Below, piece by piece: positions 49,857 to 62,482 of a DNA stretch of 64,000 nucleotides. The notes under the pieces are model-generated. The model ran no database searches, was not told where the DNA came from, and worked only from the letters and a program-made list of their open reading frames with translations. Position 1 is the stretch's first letter. Each line of letters opens with the position of its first letter. Position numbers and translations under genes: made by a program. The stretch comes from Polytrichum commune (taxonomy: Eukaryota > Streptophyta > Polytrichopsida > Polytrichales > Polytrichaceae), in contig OX485803.1 in the NCBI GenBank assembly GCA_950295325.1, forward strand, positions 37,339,554 to 37,403,553, in the 5' to 3' direction.

Positions 49857-50903
49857 CACTAAATATTGTGTTTAGTGTCCACCAATTTCTATTGGTCTTG
49901 CTCAGTACTATGTAAGGTAGATGGGTCTTAAGTGGCTCGTTTTTGTAATCGCACCCCTAGATAATTTGATTGGTATGTGGTTCAATGAAGATCAAAGAGT
50001 AACATCATAAAGATACATGTTTAAAAGAGATTGAGCTACGTCTTCAAACATTAACCACTACTCTACACTCAATAATGAAAATGGGACGTACGTACCCAAT
50101 TAAGAAATCAACAAACGTGCACTTCTAATAATCATAACTAAATCCAAGAGGTCCAATTTTCAATCCGGTTTTTTCCAAACATTTTGTTATAAAGACACAT
50201 GTTTAAAGAGATTGGGCTACGTCTTCAAATATTAACCACTACTCTACACTCAATAGTGAACATGGGACATGCGTATCCGGTTAAGAAATCAACAAACGTG
50301 CACTTCCAATAACCATAACTACATCCGGGGAGGTCCGATTTTCAATCCGGTTTCTTTCAGATGTTTCGTTGCAGATTTGCTAATGCAACAAAATGTTTGT
50401 TGTGTAAACCTTATTGGTCAAAGTTGGAGAACATGATAAAACAAACCAAATAACACCCACATACCTTAACCGTAACCCACCCATGTAAGTAGTGTCACCA
50501 AAATCTAACATTATTTGTCACTCCTTGTAAAAGAATTGTGGGTATTATCTATATGTACAATGAACAACGTGGTGGTGGTGTTGTTGCCATTGCCCCACCG
50601 TGCTCCACTGTTCTAAAAAGTGATATGTTGTTATGCATGGGCGCAAAAGGCCGGAATGGCACAAGCCCATACCAATGCATCTACAATGTCACAATTATTG
50701 TCACTTACTACATTAATTTTCATCCAAATTTCAATGATCCATGACAATGTTTCATTACAAAAGTGTTAGGATGTAGAATACAATAGTTGGCATAGGTTTC
50801 ACCCCAAATGTCAGTAATTGGCCATGGCAGTGCTTGTAAACTTATTCATAAGATGCGTCAATTAGCAAAGCTACCATAATGACACTAAATACAATATTTT
50901 GTG
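49857..50903 (+). mobile_element. CACTAAATA-ended element, copy B2, interrupted by a nested element
   Basis: The left end palindrome is at 49856-49878 and the right end (CACTAAATACAATATTTTGTG) at 50883-50903. Removing about 49912-50484 restores collinearity with B1, which shows that the inner block is a later insertion. Confidence 0.65.
49912..50484 (+). mobile_element. Family C element nested in B2, with internal 182-bp tandem duplication
   Basis: It begins near AAGGTAGATGGGTCTTAAG and ends near ACACCCACATACCTTAACC, weak inverted ends. 50009-50190 and 50191 to about 50372 are direct copies (shared CTACGTCTTCAAA, CCACTACTCTACACTCAATA and ATCAACAAACGTGCACTT). Related copies lie at 8514-8893 (direct) and, inverted and partial, at 33236-33425, 34578-34742 and 50930-51290. 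Confidence 0.6.
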
Positions 50904-51689
50904 TACTTCATTAACTTCTCTTACTAATTAACGTACGTGGGTTATCATTCAGTCTACCAATTAAGTTAGATTTGCATCACAACGAAGCTTGTGTTGCATT
51001 ATCAAATTTACGATGAAGCATCAACAATGCAATGGGGTTGACAATCAAACCTTTCTTAATCAATTTTTTTCTTTCAAAAGTGCATGTTTGTTTGCTATTT
51101 TAACTAAATACATAAGCCCTCCCAATTGTGTTCAATGTTGAGTGCGGAGTAGTCAATAAATTATGAAAGACGTAGTTCAATCTCTTTTTAACACGTGTCT
51201 TTATGATGTTTGTTATGTGATCCTCACCTAACTTTCCACCAATCAAATATAGTTGTACGATCAAGAAAGTAACCGAATGATATTGGAAGCCCTTGGATGC
51301 AAATATACATATAGTATTTCCATCACCAATGTCAATTATGTTCTTGTTTTCTCCTTGACATAAAACTACATGTAAAGTAAGTTTCAAATCCATGTATACA
51401 TAACATGTAATTTTGAACTTGGTAAGGTCCGTATAAATTGTTTGTATTTGGTTGTATATGGAGACCCTATGTCCTTGAGGGTTAATTGCACGAAGAGGCC
51501 CTTTCGGCCTTTTTGTTGGTCAACCTTGAATTCCACCTTGAAGATGACTCCACCCTCAAGCAAGCCTTTGTTCAAGGAATGCCATGTCCGGAGGGCCTTA
51601 TAGAGTTCAAAAGCTCTAAAGCCCTTCCGTGCAGATTGTGATAGATGGCTCATTCGCTTGTAGAGAAAACCCCTCTCGGTTTAACCCCT

Positions 51690-52510
51690 CAACACTTGAG
51701 CCTTCACATTCCATTTTCGGGCACCTCCAACACCAATGTTAAATATTTATGTTATGTAGCCAAGTAGAATTTGTTTTCTTCGCATCCAACTGTGCGGGTG
51801 TGAACTACATTGCCGTATATTCTTTTTGTGAAAATTAAAAAGTCAATCGGACCATATTTGCTAGGTCAGTTTATATATGAACAAGGCCTTCGTCCCGGGG
51901 GGGGGGTATCTAGAGAAAACTTTGAATTTTTTCATTTCATGACCATTTCGATCATGCCACAAAAAATAGAATGTTGCGAACTTTGTCATGATGTGTTATG
52001 TGAGTGACAAATGAGCCACTCCAAAAAAACAAATTGGGTGTTTTTGAGCAAATTTAGATGAAGTTTGTCACCCTCAAAGTTGGAGGGGCCACATAAGGTT
52101 ATTTTGGGAGATTTCCCCTTTTTCATGGAGCAAGTAACATTTTGCACTTAATTTTTTTCAAATCCATCATGTCAAGTTGTGCACAAGCATCACCTTGTCC
52201 TCGAGGGAAAAAAAACCACATCCAAATTGGCCATCATATGTGGAAGATATGGGCTCCTAAATTTTGCTCCCACATTTGAGCAACACATGGAATTGCCTCC
52301 CAAAAACAAGCAATGCCAACCTAACAAAAAAATCCTACATGCTTGGAGTATGATGTTTTCATATGTTATTTTGGTCCACATGGTAGTGTGTACCACCCTA
52401 TACCAGTAGATTCTTCCCATCCATGTCGATTGCCACCTAGTAAGTCGCAAACCCCATTAGAATACTAGGTGACAACCCATTTCATGTTGCTTGAGCATTT
52501 TAGGGTTAAT
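51690..52510 (+). repeat. Family D dispersed repeat, copy 2
   Basis: Direct, diverged copy of 8920-9760. A related segment (TTAATTGCACGA, TTGGTCAACCTTGA) just upstream at 51480-51550 recurs at 53219-53290. A run of 10 G lies at 51897-51906. Confidence 0.55.
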
Positions 52511-52589
52511 GCCATGAAAATTATACAGTGTGAGGATCCCCTCACTACACATCAAATTTTATGGAAGGGTTTTACATATTACGTGTCTC

Positions 52590-53160
52590 TCGTCCATGTA
52601 TTTTGCAACATCGTTTATGGTATTTAGTGTTATGTGTGTAATAATGTCACTTACCCTGTTTTGAGACATATGCTAGGTTTCATTGATGATCAAACAACTT
52701 CATCATTAGTGTCACGTGATGACACTTGGTGTCCAAGTGCACTCACTAATATATTGGCATCAATATGTTAAAGTGTGTTGTGTGGTATATGCCTATATTA
52801 CACAATGGTCTACAAATTGACTAAAGTGTACACAAATGACATTTGGCAACATGTTGCTTAAGAATATCGTCCTCTTGCACACAAAAATGTAAACACATGA
52901 CACTTGTCATTAGCATGCTCAATAATATCCTCCCCTTGCATACAAAACTATACTCTCAAGTATCCCAATATGCTACGCTAAATAGCATAACGTATATAAA
53001 ATTTCACTAAAACAAATTACTTGTGTTGACAAATAATATCATATTGGCAATTAGCAGACGTGACACTTTGAGACCTCTAGGCATATAGTTTAGGCCATTT
53101 GCAAATAGTGTGCATGATACTAAATACCGTAAACAATGTAGTGTATCCCCCATCTAGTTC
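52590..53160. repeat. Family G inverted-repeat element (about 560 bp)
   Basis: The left part CAACATCGTTTATGGTATTT pairs with right-hand AATACCGTAAACAATGTAG. A single right-end relative lies at 27320-27365 (ACACTAAATCCCACAAACAA). Boundaries are uncertain. Confidence 0.4.
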
Positions 53161-53199
53161 CCATTGAATAGGTAGGTAGGTAGGTAGGTAGGTATTTCA

Positions 53200-54996
53200 T
53201 TCAATTCCTTTAATAACCCTTAATTGCACGAGGTGGTCCCAAAAGGGACCTTTTGGTTGGTCAACCTTGACTACTACCTTGAAGATGATTTATGTTGTGT
53301 ATGATGATTCAATTAAGGTATTTGTGTGGCCCTATCATGGGCATCGGGCACTTCCACCTCCACGTGCATTTATGGCCACTTAAATTGGCTTGTTAATTGT
53401 CTCATCCGGCTAAAAATTGCGATGAATCACAAAGATTGTCATTTCATGCTTTACAAACATAGTAGATATGCATAAAATTGTAGGTTTTTAACTACAATCC
53501 TTGCCATATAGCACTCAATCATAGGTGGTTGGTTAAGAAGAGTCACCATGCAAGGCCCACAATGTGAAGTCCACTCTCGAATCCACTTCATGGATTTTAA
53601 TAGTGTATAATTGTTGCATATCCACTTCATGAATCCGAATAGTGTATAATTGTTGCATATGCAAGCTATAAATTTTTATTTTTATTTTTATTTTAAAAAA
53701 CACTTACATCAATATTGTTAGCTACATGAATTCGAGCGCATGGGCCCTATCATGTTGCATTTGCAAGCTCTATATGTCTAAGATTTCAACTACGCTACAT
53801 GACATTCCCCAATTTGTGCACTCTCCACTTGATGTACCTCATAGTCATGCAATAGCATGTGCCAAGGTAAGTGCATTGACATCATGGAATTGGACACCCA
53901 CATCTTGATGGATGGAAACTTTGAGGTGTGTGTTGCCATGTGTGCTTTCACCGGTGCATTTGCTTAATACCCTACATGTAGGTCATAATAAACAAATCGA
54001 AATATCATAATTTTGTCAAAGCATCACCATGTGTCATCACGTGTTTGGTTGGAACTTCTCAAAAGAGAATATGAAAATCAAATCTAGACATTGACATGCC
54101 AAAAAATGTACAGTATCATCAAGGTGGTGCATTGGGTGGTAGCACATTGTTTTTTTCCCTCTCGTAGAGAGAGTTGACAGTTGATATTTAGGTTGCCTCC
54201 TATCATAGCCCCCAATTGACACATGTCATTTATTGACTTCAACTTGATTGATTGCATGTTCATCCCAAGTTTTGTGATCAATGTACATCCATTATTTACA
54301 TACCCTTATGTGTTAATCAAAGAGAACAACAAAAACCCACCACTAGCGCAACATGGAGGTGTATCCTGAAACGAACCTTACAAGTGTTGAGTGAGCTTGC
54401 CAATTTCGCACATTGGAATTAAATCCCAACATGTTTCATTGTTATTTGGATGTTTGGAAGAGTTCAAAGTGATAACCCAAATTGAAATGACGTGATGAAT
54501 ACCTAAGATGAAGTGCATTTATTCTCCCGAGCTTGTACAAACAAAGTCCCCCCTTTCAATTGGTTGGTCATAGGTTTGGTGTTGATGTTAAGTTGAGCTA
54601 CCTTCTATAAGTAGTCAGTGAGTGCATGTGTGTGAGTGAAAGAAAAACATTAGACTATCCAACATGCTACTCCAAAATGATTTTTGTCTCACAAATGGAA
54701 TAAATTCAAATAAACACGCCTCACTAAACCTTCCGGCAAGGAGCTTATCTCAATCTATAAAAGTTTCCACCATGCTTCGACTTGCCAACATCGACAAAGG
54801 AAGAGGATGAATGAATATGATCGATGAGATGAATGTATGTGAGAAACATGGATACATACAAAGCGGAGTTACTTTCTAGACATGACCATTTGAGCAATTT
54901 CTATATGGGCTATATATCCTTCAACAAAAATCACTAACTTATCTTTTGTAATCCCAAAACGGCATGTCAGACACCAAATGATTATGGTTAGCCTTG
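53200..54996. other. Gene-free stretch
   Basis: Preceded by a (GGTA)n tract at 53171-53194. A short direct repeat (CCACTTCATG(G/A)AT, AATAGTGTATAATTGTTGCA) lies at about 53584-53660. No coding region seen. Confidence 0.35.
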
Positions 54997-55629
54997 GGGC
55001 CACTTCTTTACACACGAGCCAAGAGCCGTGACCATGAAATAGTGAGAGCCCAAAAGAAAGTGTCCAAAGGCTGTCCCAACACACCTCCACAACCATGTAA
55101 CGTGGTCATGGAGCCTCAAGTGTAGTGTGAAGTCATATGTGACAGGGCCCTCAACTAAATGTTATATTTTAGGGAGCACTTGTATATATATATATATATA
55201 AACTATAGTTAACATCCACATTACATAAAGTGGACCAAAATAACAAGAACAAGTAATGTCCAAGTGTGAACACAAAGTGGTTAGGAAATTTACTCTTGAA
55301 ACGAAGAAGTTGATGCATAGTCTCTGTCCTACAAACAGAGCCAATAAACCAACGGTTGTGAACGTTCGGAGTGCCACGATCTCCCGGTTTTTGTATTAGG
55401 CCTACTTCCAAGAGGTGGTTTTTAAAAATAATCATGGTGACCATGAAACATGAACCAACGATGTTATGTAGGAATCCATGCAAACTTGACATCTATCTTG
55501 CATTCACATACTCCGTTGGTCCCTCAAGCATGGTGTAAAGTGAACTCGAACCGGCTCCGCCTTTTCCACCAATGAGAGTGCTTGAAGTGTCATGGTCACG
55601 GACTCTCGGTCCCGTGTGTGAAGTGGCCC
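54997..55629 (-). mobile_element. Tourist-like MITE, copy A7, with internal insertion (633 bp)
   Basis: The ends match the family (GGGCCACTTCTTTACACACG / CCGTGTGTGAAGTGGCCC), flanked by TTG and TTA. About 150 bp of unrelated AT-rich sequence with a (TA)n tract near 55184-55200 replaces part of the middle relative to A4. Confidence 0.75.
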
Positions 55630-57268
55630 TTATACTATATCGCTATGATCAATTATGTATTAAGCAACGTGCCATAAGTGACATAAGTCTTGGGTGGGAT
55701 TAATTTGTGGTATTTTGGTTTGGCCACCAAACAATGATTTTGCATGGGTGGGCTAGTTTGCAAGTATACGGTATAATACACCTTCGTCGTGGCTTAGGTA
55801 TAATGGGAAGACCGTATGTTGACTACTATTGACCAAGTCCGAATAAGGAGTTCGAGGCTAAGGACTTGATCAAGGTGACTCGGAACACTTGCTAGTGTTG
55901 GCCTGCGTTGGCCAATCACAGCAACAGGTCAACACTAGCCCGAGATTTCTTCAACCACCCGAAGAATGCTAGAGCAATATTCAAGCAATGGTGTGGAAAA
56001 ATAATTACATTTCGGTGTTTGATTCAATCGCAAAGGATGCTTTCAAAATGTTTGATCAAGCTCCATGGCCCATAGGCGATGTGGACCGTTGGATCCAATT
56101 GCAAGTTGTCTCGTATGGTTAATAAGTAGCACTTGTGAATCAAGTAGATTATCATACCAAGTGTGTTGAGAACCGGAGTAGAGATGCCAAAGTTGCAAGA
56201 GGTCAAATGTGAAGAGTTTCTTTCTCTTTGAGTGATTTCGTAGACTCTCCCCAACTGCGTTCATTATTAAACCGATAAGTGTGTCTATAATCTAGGCACC
56301 CAATTGTCTAATCTCATCATGACATATATGTGTCTTTTTGGTGTCCGTTCATAACTCCAGGTCGTGTCATATACCGTTGAATTGTATGTGTTCAATTAAG
56401 AAGAGTGACCACATACGTCCCTTACAACCAAATCATAAAACTAGTGCTAGACCACGTTTATGAACATTATGGACCATGGTGTTCTGATGGGAGTCATAAC
56501 ATGCGAGTTTTATGTAAAATCCCTCATAAAAAGGACGAAATTGTTGGGTTTGATCCCTCTTTGAGATTTTGTTTGTTTGTAATGAAGAGCTTGTTAGCTT
56601 GTCATGTATTAGAGTTTTTTTTTAATATTGTTGGGTGAAACTTTTGGGACCTCCTCTTTCTACCTCTCCAACTTTGAGAAGTATTAGGATCTAAAACATG
56701 GTATGTACATGGCACCTGCTGTCCTAAATCCCGTACCAACCTATGCAAAGTTAGCTTGGCTAACCTATCCTAGTCAAACAAGCTAGAAAGCCGGGTTTTA
56801 ATAACTCGACACCACTCTTTGTGTATGGTAATTTAAGCATCAAGAAAGCTTGGATGACTTTGTGTTGATTCTCATAGACTCGTGGTTTGGAATCATACCC
56901 ATGGTTTCATCCGGGGTTTGAGGTGACCCTAAACCACTGGGTGATAATGGAAAGGTACCCATTTTTGAGTGAAGTGGTTGGCGGTTCGATTCCTGCTATG
57001 AAATCTTCTCTTTACTTCATAGTAAATAAATAAATAAATAAATAGGAAGCCAAGAGCCCACCCACCGCAAGGTAAGCAGTAAACCCCACCGTACACCAAG
57101 AGGATTCTTGAACATGGTAGGACCAACATGCTCAAATTCACGTCCGATTGCCCGACATTGGTTATTTATTTATTTATTTGGCTTCATCTGCTTTCCTCTA
57201 CAAATAGCTCTCTTACTTAGCAACATTGACATTATTGTATCTTTCTATTTATGTTGAGGCATCCCAAG
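55630..57268. other. Gene-free stretch
   Basis: An AAATA-type repeat followed by GGAAGCC at about 57027-57050 is inverted at about 57163-57184 (TTATTTATTTATTTGGCTTC), forming a loose 160-bp hairpin. A T-loop-like GGTTCGATTCC lies at about 56973 but without a tRNA fold. Confidence 0.35.
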
Positions 57269-57270
57269 TA

Positions 57271-57758
57271 CAGTCCACCCTCTATAAATGTTAGGCTCTG
57301 GAGTAAAATTTTCCTAACATTTATAGTGAGTTAACATTGTAATAGTTATAAAGGGAGCTTTTTGAATGCTTAACACATATAAATTCATTACAATTATGGA
57401 GGGAGAGTTTTGCAAAATTATCATATATAAAATATGTGTATCAAATCAATCTTTTATTTTTATGAAACAGAATAAGAATCAATATAGTCCAGATGAATAA
57501 TTTGATCACAAAAGTCAAATTTGGTGGCTTTTGCCACTTTGAAAGGTTGTGAGTCAATGTAATGGATGTCATCACACAATATTGGATGTATTTCGTAGGT
57601 TAACATTTATAAGTGGCAAATTAACAAAGAGGGGAGTAAATTATTGTTAACATTTCACATAGTTAACATTCTAGTTAACAATATGAGGGGAGTACGATTT
57701 TGTTAACAAATATAATGAGTTAATGCTTATAAGTGTAACATTTATTGAGGGTGGACTG
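57271..57758. mobile_element. Lemi/Emigrant-like MITE, 488 bp, TA duplication
   Basis: Starts CAGTCCACCCTCTATAAATG and ends with the near-perfect inverse (CATTTATTGAGGGTGGACTG). It is flanked by TA at 57269-57270 and 57759-57760. The CAGTCxACCTCTATAAAT-type terminus is characteristic of plant pogo-derived MITEs. Subterminal GTTAACATTTATA-like motifs recur several times. No ORF. Confidence 0.82.
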
Positions 57759-57760
57759 TA

Positions 57761-59638
57761 CAAGCGAGCAAGCCTACAAATTCGGCCTCGGTTTTTGCCC
57801 ACATAAAAAATTACGAGCGGATTGTTCTTAAATTGAACACTTTATAATATTCAATTTGTCAAAGAGAAGATACTAGGCATATGTGTTTGGTCATAGAATG
57901 ACTCGAACTATGAAGGAGATGGTTCTAGATGTGTCCAGAAAAGGAATTTAACTCAAAGAGTACAAATTGGTCATTGAGGATAGACATGATGATGGCAACT
58001 TCACTTCAAGTTCCCATTTGTCGGGCACCTCGAGTTTCGATGTGCAATTTATGCACTTTATATTACAATATGTATATCAAGACTAGACAATGTCCATATT
58101 GCTTAAAGGGAATGGGTGGGACGTGCTTGTTTCAATCGTTCCAACCTTAGCATTCAATAAAGTTATAGATAGTTATCGATGAATACATGGGTTTAGTCCC
58201 ACACTTTGAGTTTATGAGAATTAACCCAAAGTTGCCTAATTTTTCTTGATGTTGAAATTATCATACACAAAAATTGGTGTTGGGTTATTAAAAATCATTG
58301 TTCTACTAGAATGGATGGGCCAACCTAGCCTTGCAAGGTCGATCCAAAATTTAGGACAACATGTCCTGTGTGTATACTCTATTTTAGATATGAAAATTCT
58401 CTCAAAGTTTGAGAGTTGCAAAGATTAGGTCCCAAAAGTTCCACCCAACTTTCCAAATAGACTCTAATCCCAAGATAAGAAGCTCTTAGTAGAAAGAAAA
58501 AAATCCCTCAAATAAGGATCAAATTTACGGTTTCGTCCCTCTTTGAGAGACTTTATGGATACCCCTAATATGAGGACAAACATTGATTGATGTAATCTAA
58601 TGGTCATAGTGACCCCCTTTTTCCCTTCAGAACCTCTAGAAAGCCAAAACAACAACAATCATCAAAGTGATGAAGCCACATATGGATGATATTGCATGTT
58701 TTCATCCAATTATAAACACATGCATCCATAACTCAACAATTTCATCTAGATTGTTTGATTTTCGAAGACAATTATGGCAATTACATCCACCAAAACCGGA
58801 AAATCCAGTTGTTATTTTTTGATTCCACACATTTTTGGGATGGTCATAGTTGACAACCACGAGTGATTCGAATATAAGAACCAACACGAGCAATTGTTTT
58901 GACATAAACGTTGGAGGAGGATGTAGTCCTTCTTTCTTTGGCTACTCTTCTTTAACCCCGAATGCGAGGACCCGTGGGATAAAGCATCTTCTACAACATG
59001 TTGTGATACAACATTTGCAAGAGTTTCTTGAGAACCGTTACAAAAGAGAAGTTGCGAGATACGGTCAAAGTGCATTCATACAATAAACATTATTTATTCT
59101 TAAAACAATGTTTGTGATTTATATAGGAAGCAAACTCTTCTACATTGCATCACAATCACAATCTCATAGTTTCATGGTGATGAACTTCATGTAATAATAG
59201 ATTCGTCAAATTGTCAAAATGTCTCTTGACTTGTGTAATCATTCATGCAATGTCATGATCAAACTTTGGGATGCAATAGACCATTTCAATATATACGTCT
59301 ACAAAGAATAATGATGAAGTCATGACGAACAAAGAAGAGTTTCCCCTACTATTGGCCTCAACGTGGGACATAAGCCTTGCCACTCACATGGTCCATAGTG
59401 ACCTTGTTATTGTAGTTGCTCACACCTTAAGCCACAATTTAGGGCGTTTTGAGCAACGAAGAATATTGCATTTGTTATGTTAACCATATTTCATTAGTAC
59501 AATTGGAAGAAGTTTTTTTTACCCATATATCACTTCTATTTACTTTTGGAAGGTCCAAGTGAGATAGGATACGGTGTAAGGCATGGAAAGGCAAGGAGAA
59601 AAACTCATGGATTCTTATCGATTCGAGTCAAGTACTTA
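57761..59638. other. Gene-free stretch
   Basis: Only short incidental open frames (for example 58850-59086), with no recognisable domain and no splice context. No strong repeat structure. Confidence 0.3.
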
Positions 59639-60147
59639 GGGCCACTTCACACACGAGACTGAGAGCCCGTGACCATTGCACTTCAAGCACTCTCCTCGGT
59701 GAAAACGGCGGAGCCGGTCCAAGTTCAAGCTTCACACTACGCTTGAGGGACCGACGGAGTATGTGAATGTAAGATGGATGTAAAGTCTGCATGGATTCCC
59801 ACATGGCATCGAACGGGATCATGTTCCATGGTCACTTGGACTGTTTTCAAAATCCACCTCTTGGAGGTAGGCCTAACACAAAATTGGGAGACCATGGCAC
59901 TCTGAATGCTCATATCCGTTGATGTATCTTATTTTGTCATGTGTGAGGACCCACATGGATAAAAAATCATTGAAATAGCATTTGGTTAAGGGCATGGTCA
60001 CATGTGACTTCACACTACACTTGGGACTTGGGGGTCTGTGACCACACTACATGATGTTGGAGGTGTGTTGGGACGGCCTTTGGACACTTTCTTTTGGGCT
60101 CTCACAATTTCATGGTCACGGCTCTAGGCTCGTGTGTGAAGTGGCCC
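59639..60147 (+). mobile_element. Tourist-like MITE, copy A8 (509 bp, TTA duplication)
   Basis: This is the cleanest copy. Perfect GGGCCACTTCACACACGAG / CTCGTGTGTGAAGTGGCCC ends and TTA on both sides (59636-59638, 60148-60150). The interior is collinear with A1 and A5. Confidence 0.85.
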
Positions 60148-60150
60148 TTA

Positions 60151-62482
60151 GGTTCTAGTGCAGGATTTTGTGGTAGTCTAATCCAAGTTAGTAATGTATG
60201 GACATGGAGTGTACAGACACTTCATTCCCGTCGGCCTCCTAACGGAGACTAAAGTTTCTCTTCTTCTTTTGGACATGGAGTGTGAAAGGGATCCATGTAG
60301 TATGTATCCACAAACCTGGCCCCAATTTCCCTTTGTCATGTGGGCATCAGGTTATTGGCATTACGAACGGACACTTTATTCACGCCGGCCCCTACCCCAG
60401 GGACCGGAGGTTCTATCTATCTATCCACAAACCTGTATACGGTTGTAGTGGCCGATGGCAATAAACATGAGGATTTTCCCTTGTTTTAATTAAGTGTCTT
60501 GTGTGTATACTCACAATGTAATAGTGCTTACCTTCAATCCGTTTCATGTCTCATTCCTAGTGAGCTACGGACCCCTTCATATCTTGCCATTTTCATGGCA
60601 TGTCGAGCATGGCCTTTATGCATTTACACACTTTTATGACAATTTGATACTTACTACCTAGATGGGAAAGATTTTGAGCCATACAATATGGAGATTTATT
60701 AGAGCATGTTTCATCTCAAATGCGGTGTGTTGGATCAAAATTTAGTGGAATGTGAAGATCCTAAGGTAAGTGGGCCTTGAACATACACTTTTAGTTTTGC
60801 ACCCACTTCTTGTAGGATGTGAAACATGCAATTAGTGCAAGATGATGAGCAAATCCAAATCATGTTGGTATCCATTTTCATCACAGTTTTTGGAACTTGT
60901 ATGAATATGTTATTCATTATCAAATGAATATTCTCTTTACCTTATTAAGTGATCATATAAGTCTCTGCCAACCCCTCCCCCCCCCCACCATACACAAAAT
61001 TATCTTTATTATTGTCCATGTAACTATTAATCCATTTTCAAACATGTGGTCCAATATCTTTTAAACACGTGTTTTTTTATGTGCATTTGAGATGAGTAAC
61101 CAAATCATGCCCATTTATTTCAAGTGTTACTCTTGTTGTAGTTGATGCTCGTAAGTGACATTTAAGTATATTTGGACAAACCGGATGTCCAAAAATAATA
61201 AGGGATGTGCACCTCTAGGGATAAAAACATCAAACAACAACAATAACAACAACAACACAACAACCGCGACTTCAAATGTTTGTATTCCATGTTTGCCAAC
61301 CACTACATTTGTGTAGTTTGTGATCAAGAGGAGAGCCATCTATTATCAATCGGGACCCAATTGGGAATTTGTAGGGGGCCATAATTTCAATCATGTTGGA
61401 CCGATTTTGGTACTTTATTTTGATGCGTGGTTAAAACAAGCTTCAAGATTTCTTGGTCTCTAGGGTTAGTTTCCATGTAGGCCGCTCGCCTGCCAAATTA
61501 TAGTGGAAATGTAGATGCCATCAATGGATGTTACATTTCCACTAGAACTTGGTGGGTGAAGCATCCTACATGGAAACTAACCCCGAGTCTCCAACGTTGG
61601 TTATGGTATCACCAAGAAGTCGACATCGTTCTGACAATGTTGTTGGTTTTGAGTGCTAATGTGAGGAGGAATTTGTCTTAAAATGAGCGGTTATGGCAAA
61701 CTCTAGACATTGGCAATGTTGTGACATGTACTTATTTATTAATTGCCTTTGCTACCTTTAGTTTCTACTAGACTCTACTATTTGTAAGACTAGAGGACTC
61801 CACCACAGGAGATCCAATAGTTTTAAAAGGTAAATGGGAGTTACCCACTAGTTGGGACTATGGTGTTACATAATGTCCTCATCTCTTACAAGGTTGTCAT
61901 CGTTTAGCAGCATGTGTAGTTGCACTAGAGTCGACCAAAGCCTCTCTTTGCTCGAGTATTATTTTGTTAGCTCCTTGTCAAGTATGGAGACTCTCAATTT
62001 CCTTGACCACATCATCTCTTAACAAATGTTGTATGTGGAGCCGTTGTTCGTAGGTCTCTAAGGTTGGATTATTCTTATATCTTGATCCTTCGTGTGTGTT
62101 GTGATGGTGGCATGCAAACTCCATCCATTTATAGCCCTAATACACAAATAACCATCCGTATTCGTCAACAAACCATGAAGCATGCTTGATGAAGACATGT
62201 TATTGGACATATCCAAGAACAAATTTATTATTTACAAAACTAAGAATTTGATATTAGTCTAGAAATACATAGGTAGAGAATATAACTACCATGTCAAGTA
62301 AGGTGAGTCTTTGAATAATGAACAAGGAATACAAAGTTTAGGTTGTGATAAAAGTTACCGAGTCGTGAGTCACGTGGTGTTCACCAAATAATTTTACAAG
62401 TAGTTGTCCAAATTTGTCTGCCCTTCTTTTGAAAGCAAAATGTAATTATAGCTTCAAGGTTAGTCTTGCAAGGGTAAGGAAG
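60151..62482. other. Gene-free stretch with a short tandem duplication
   Basis: About 60200-60330 and 60340-60440 share ACACTTCATTCCCGTCGGCC / ACACTTTATTCACGCCGGCC and TATCCACAAACCTG, consistent with a diverged tandem repeat of about 140 bp. The 121-bp hairpin is described separately. No gene seen. Confidence 0.4.
61463..61583. repeat. 121-bp near-perfect hairpin
   Basis: Perfect 19-bp outer arms (61463-61481, 61565-61583; GGGTTAGTTTCCATGTAGG) and perfect 12-bp inner arms (61502-61513, 61532-61543; AGTGGAAATGTA) enclose an 18-nt loop, with a mismatched zone between them. It could be a tiny MITE or a small-RNA precursor. No ORF. Confidence 0.65.

Noticed and set aside
56965-56990. tRNA-like T-loop GGTTCGATTCC
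   Set aside because: The T-stem does not pair and no acceptor, D or anticodon stems could be placed around it.
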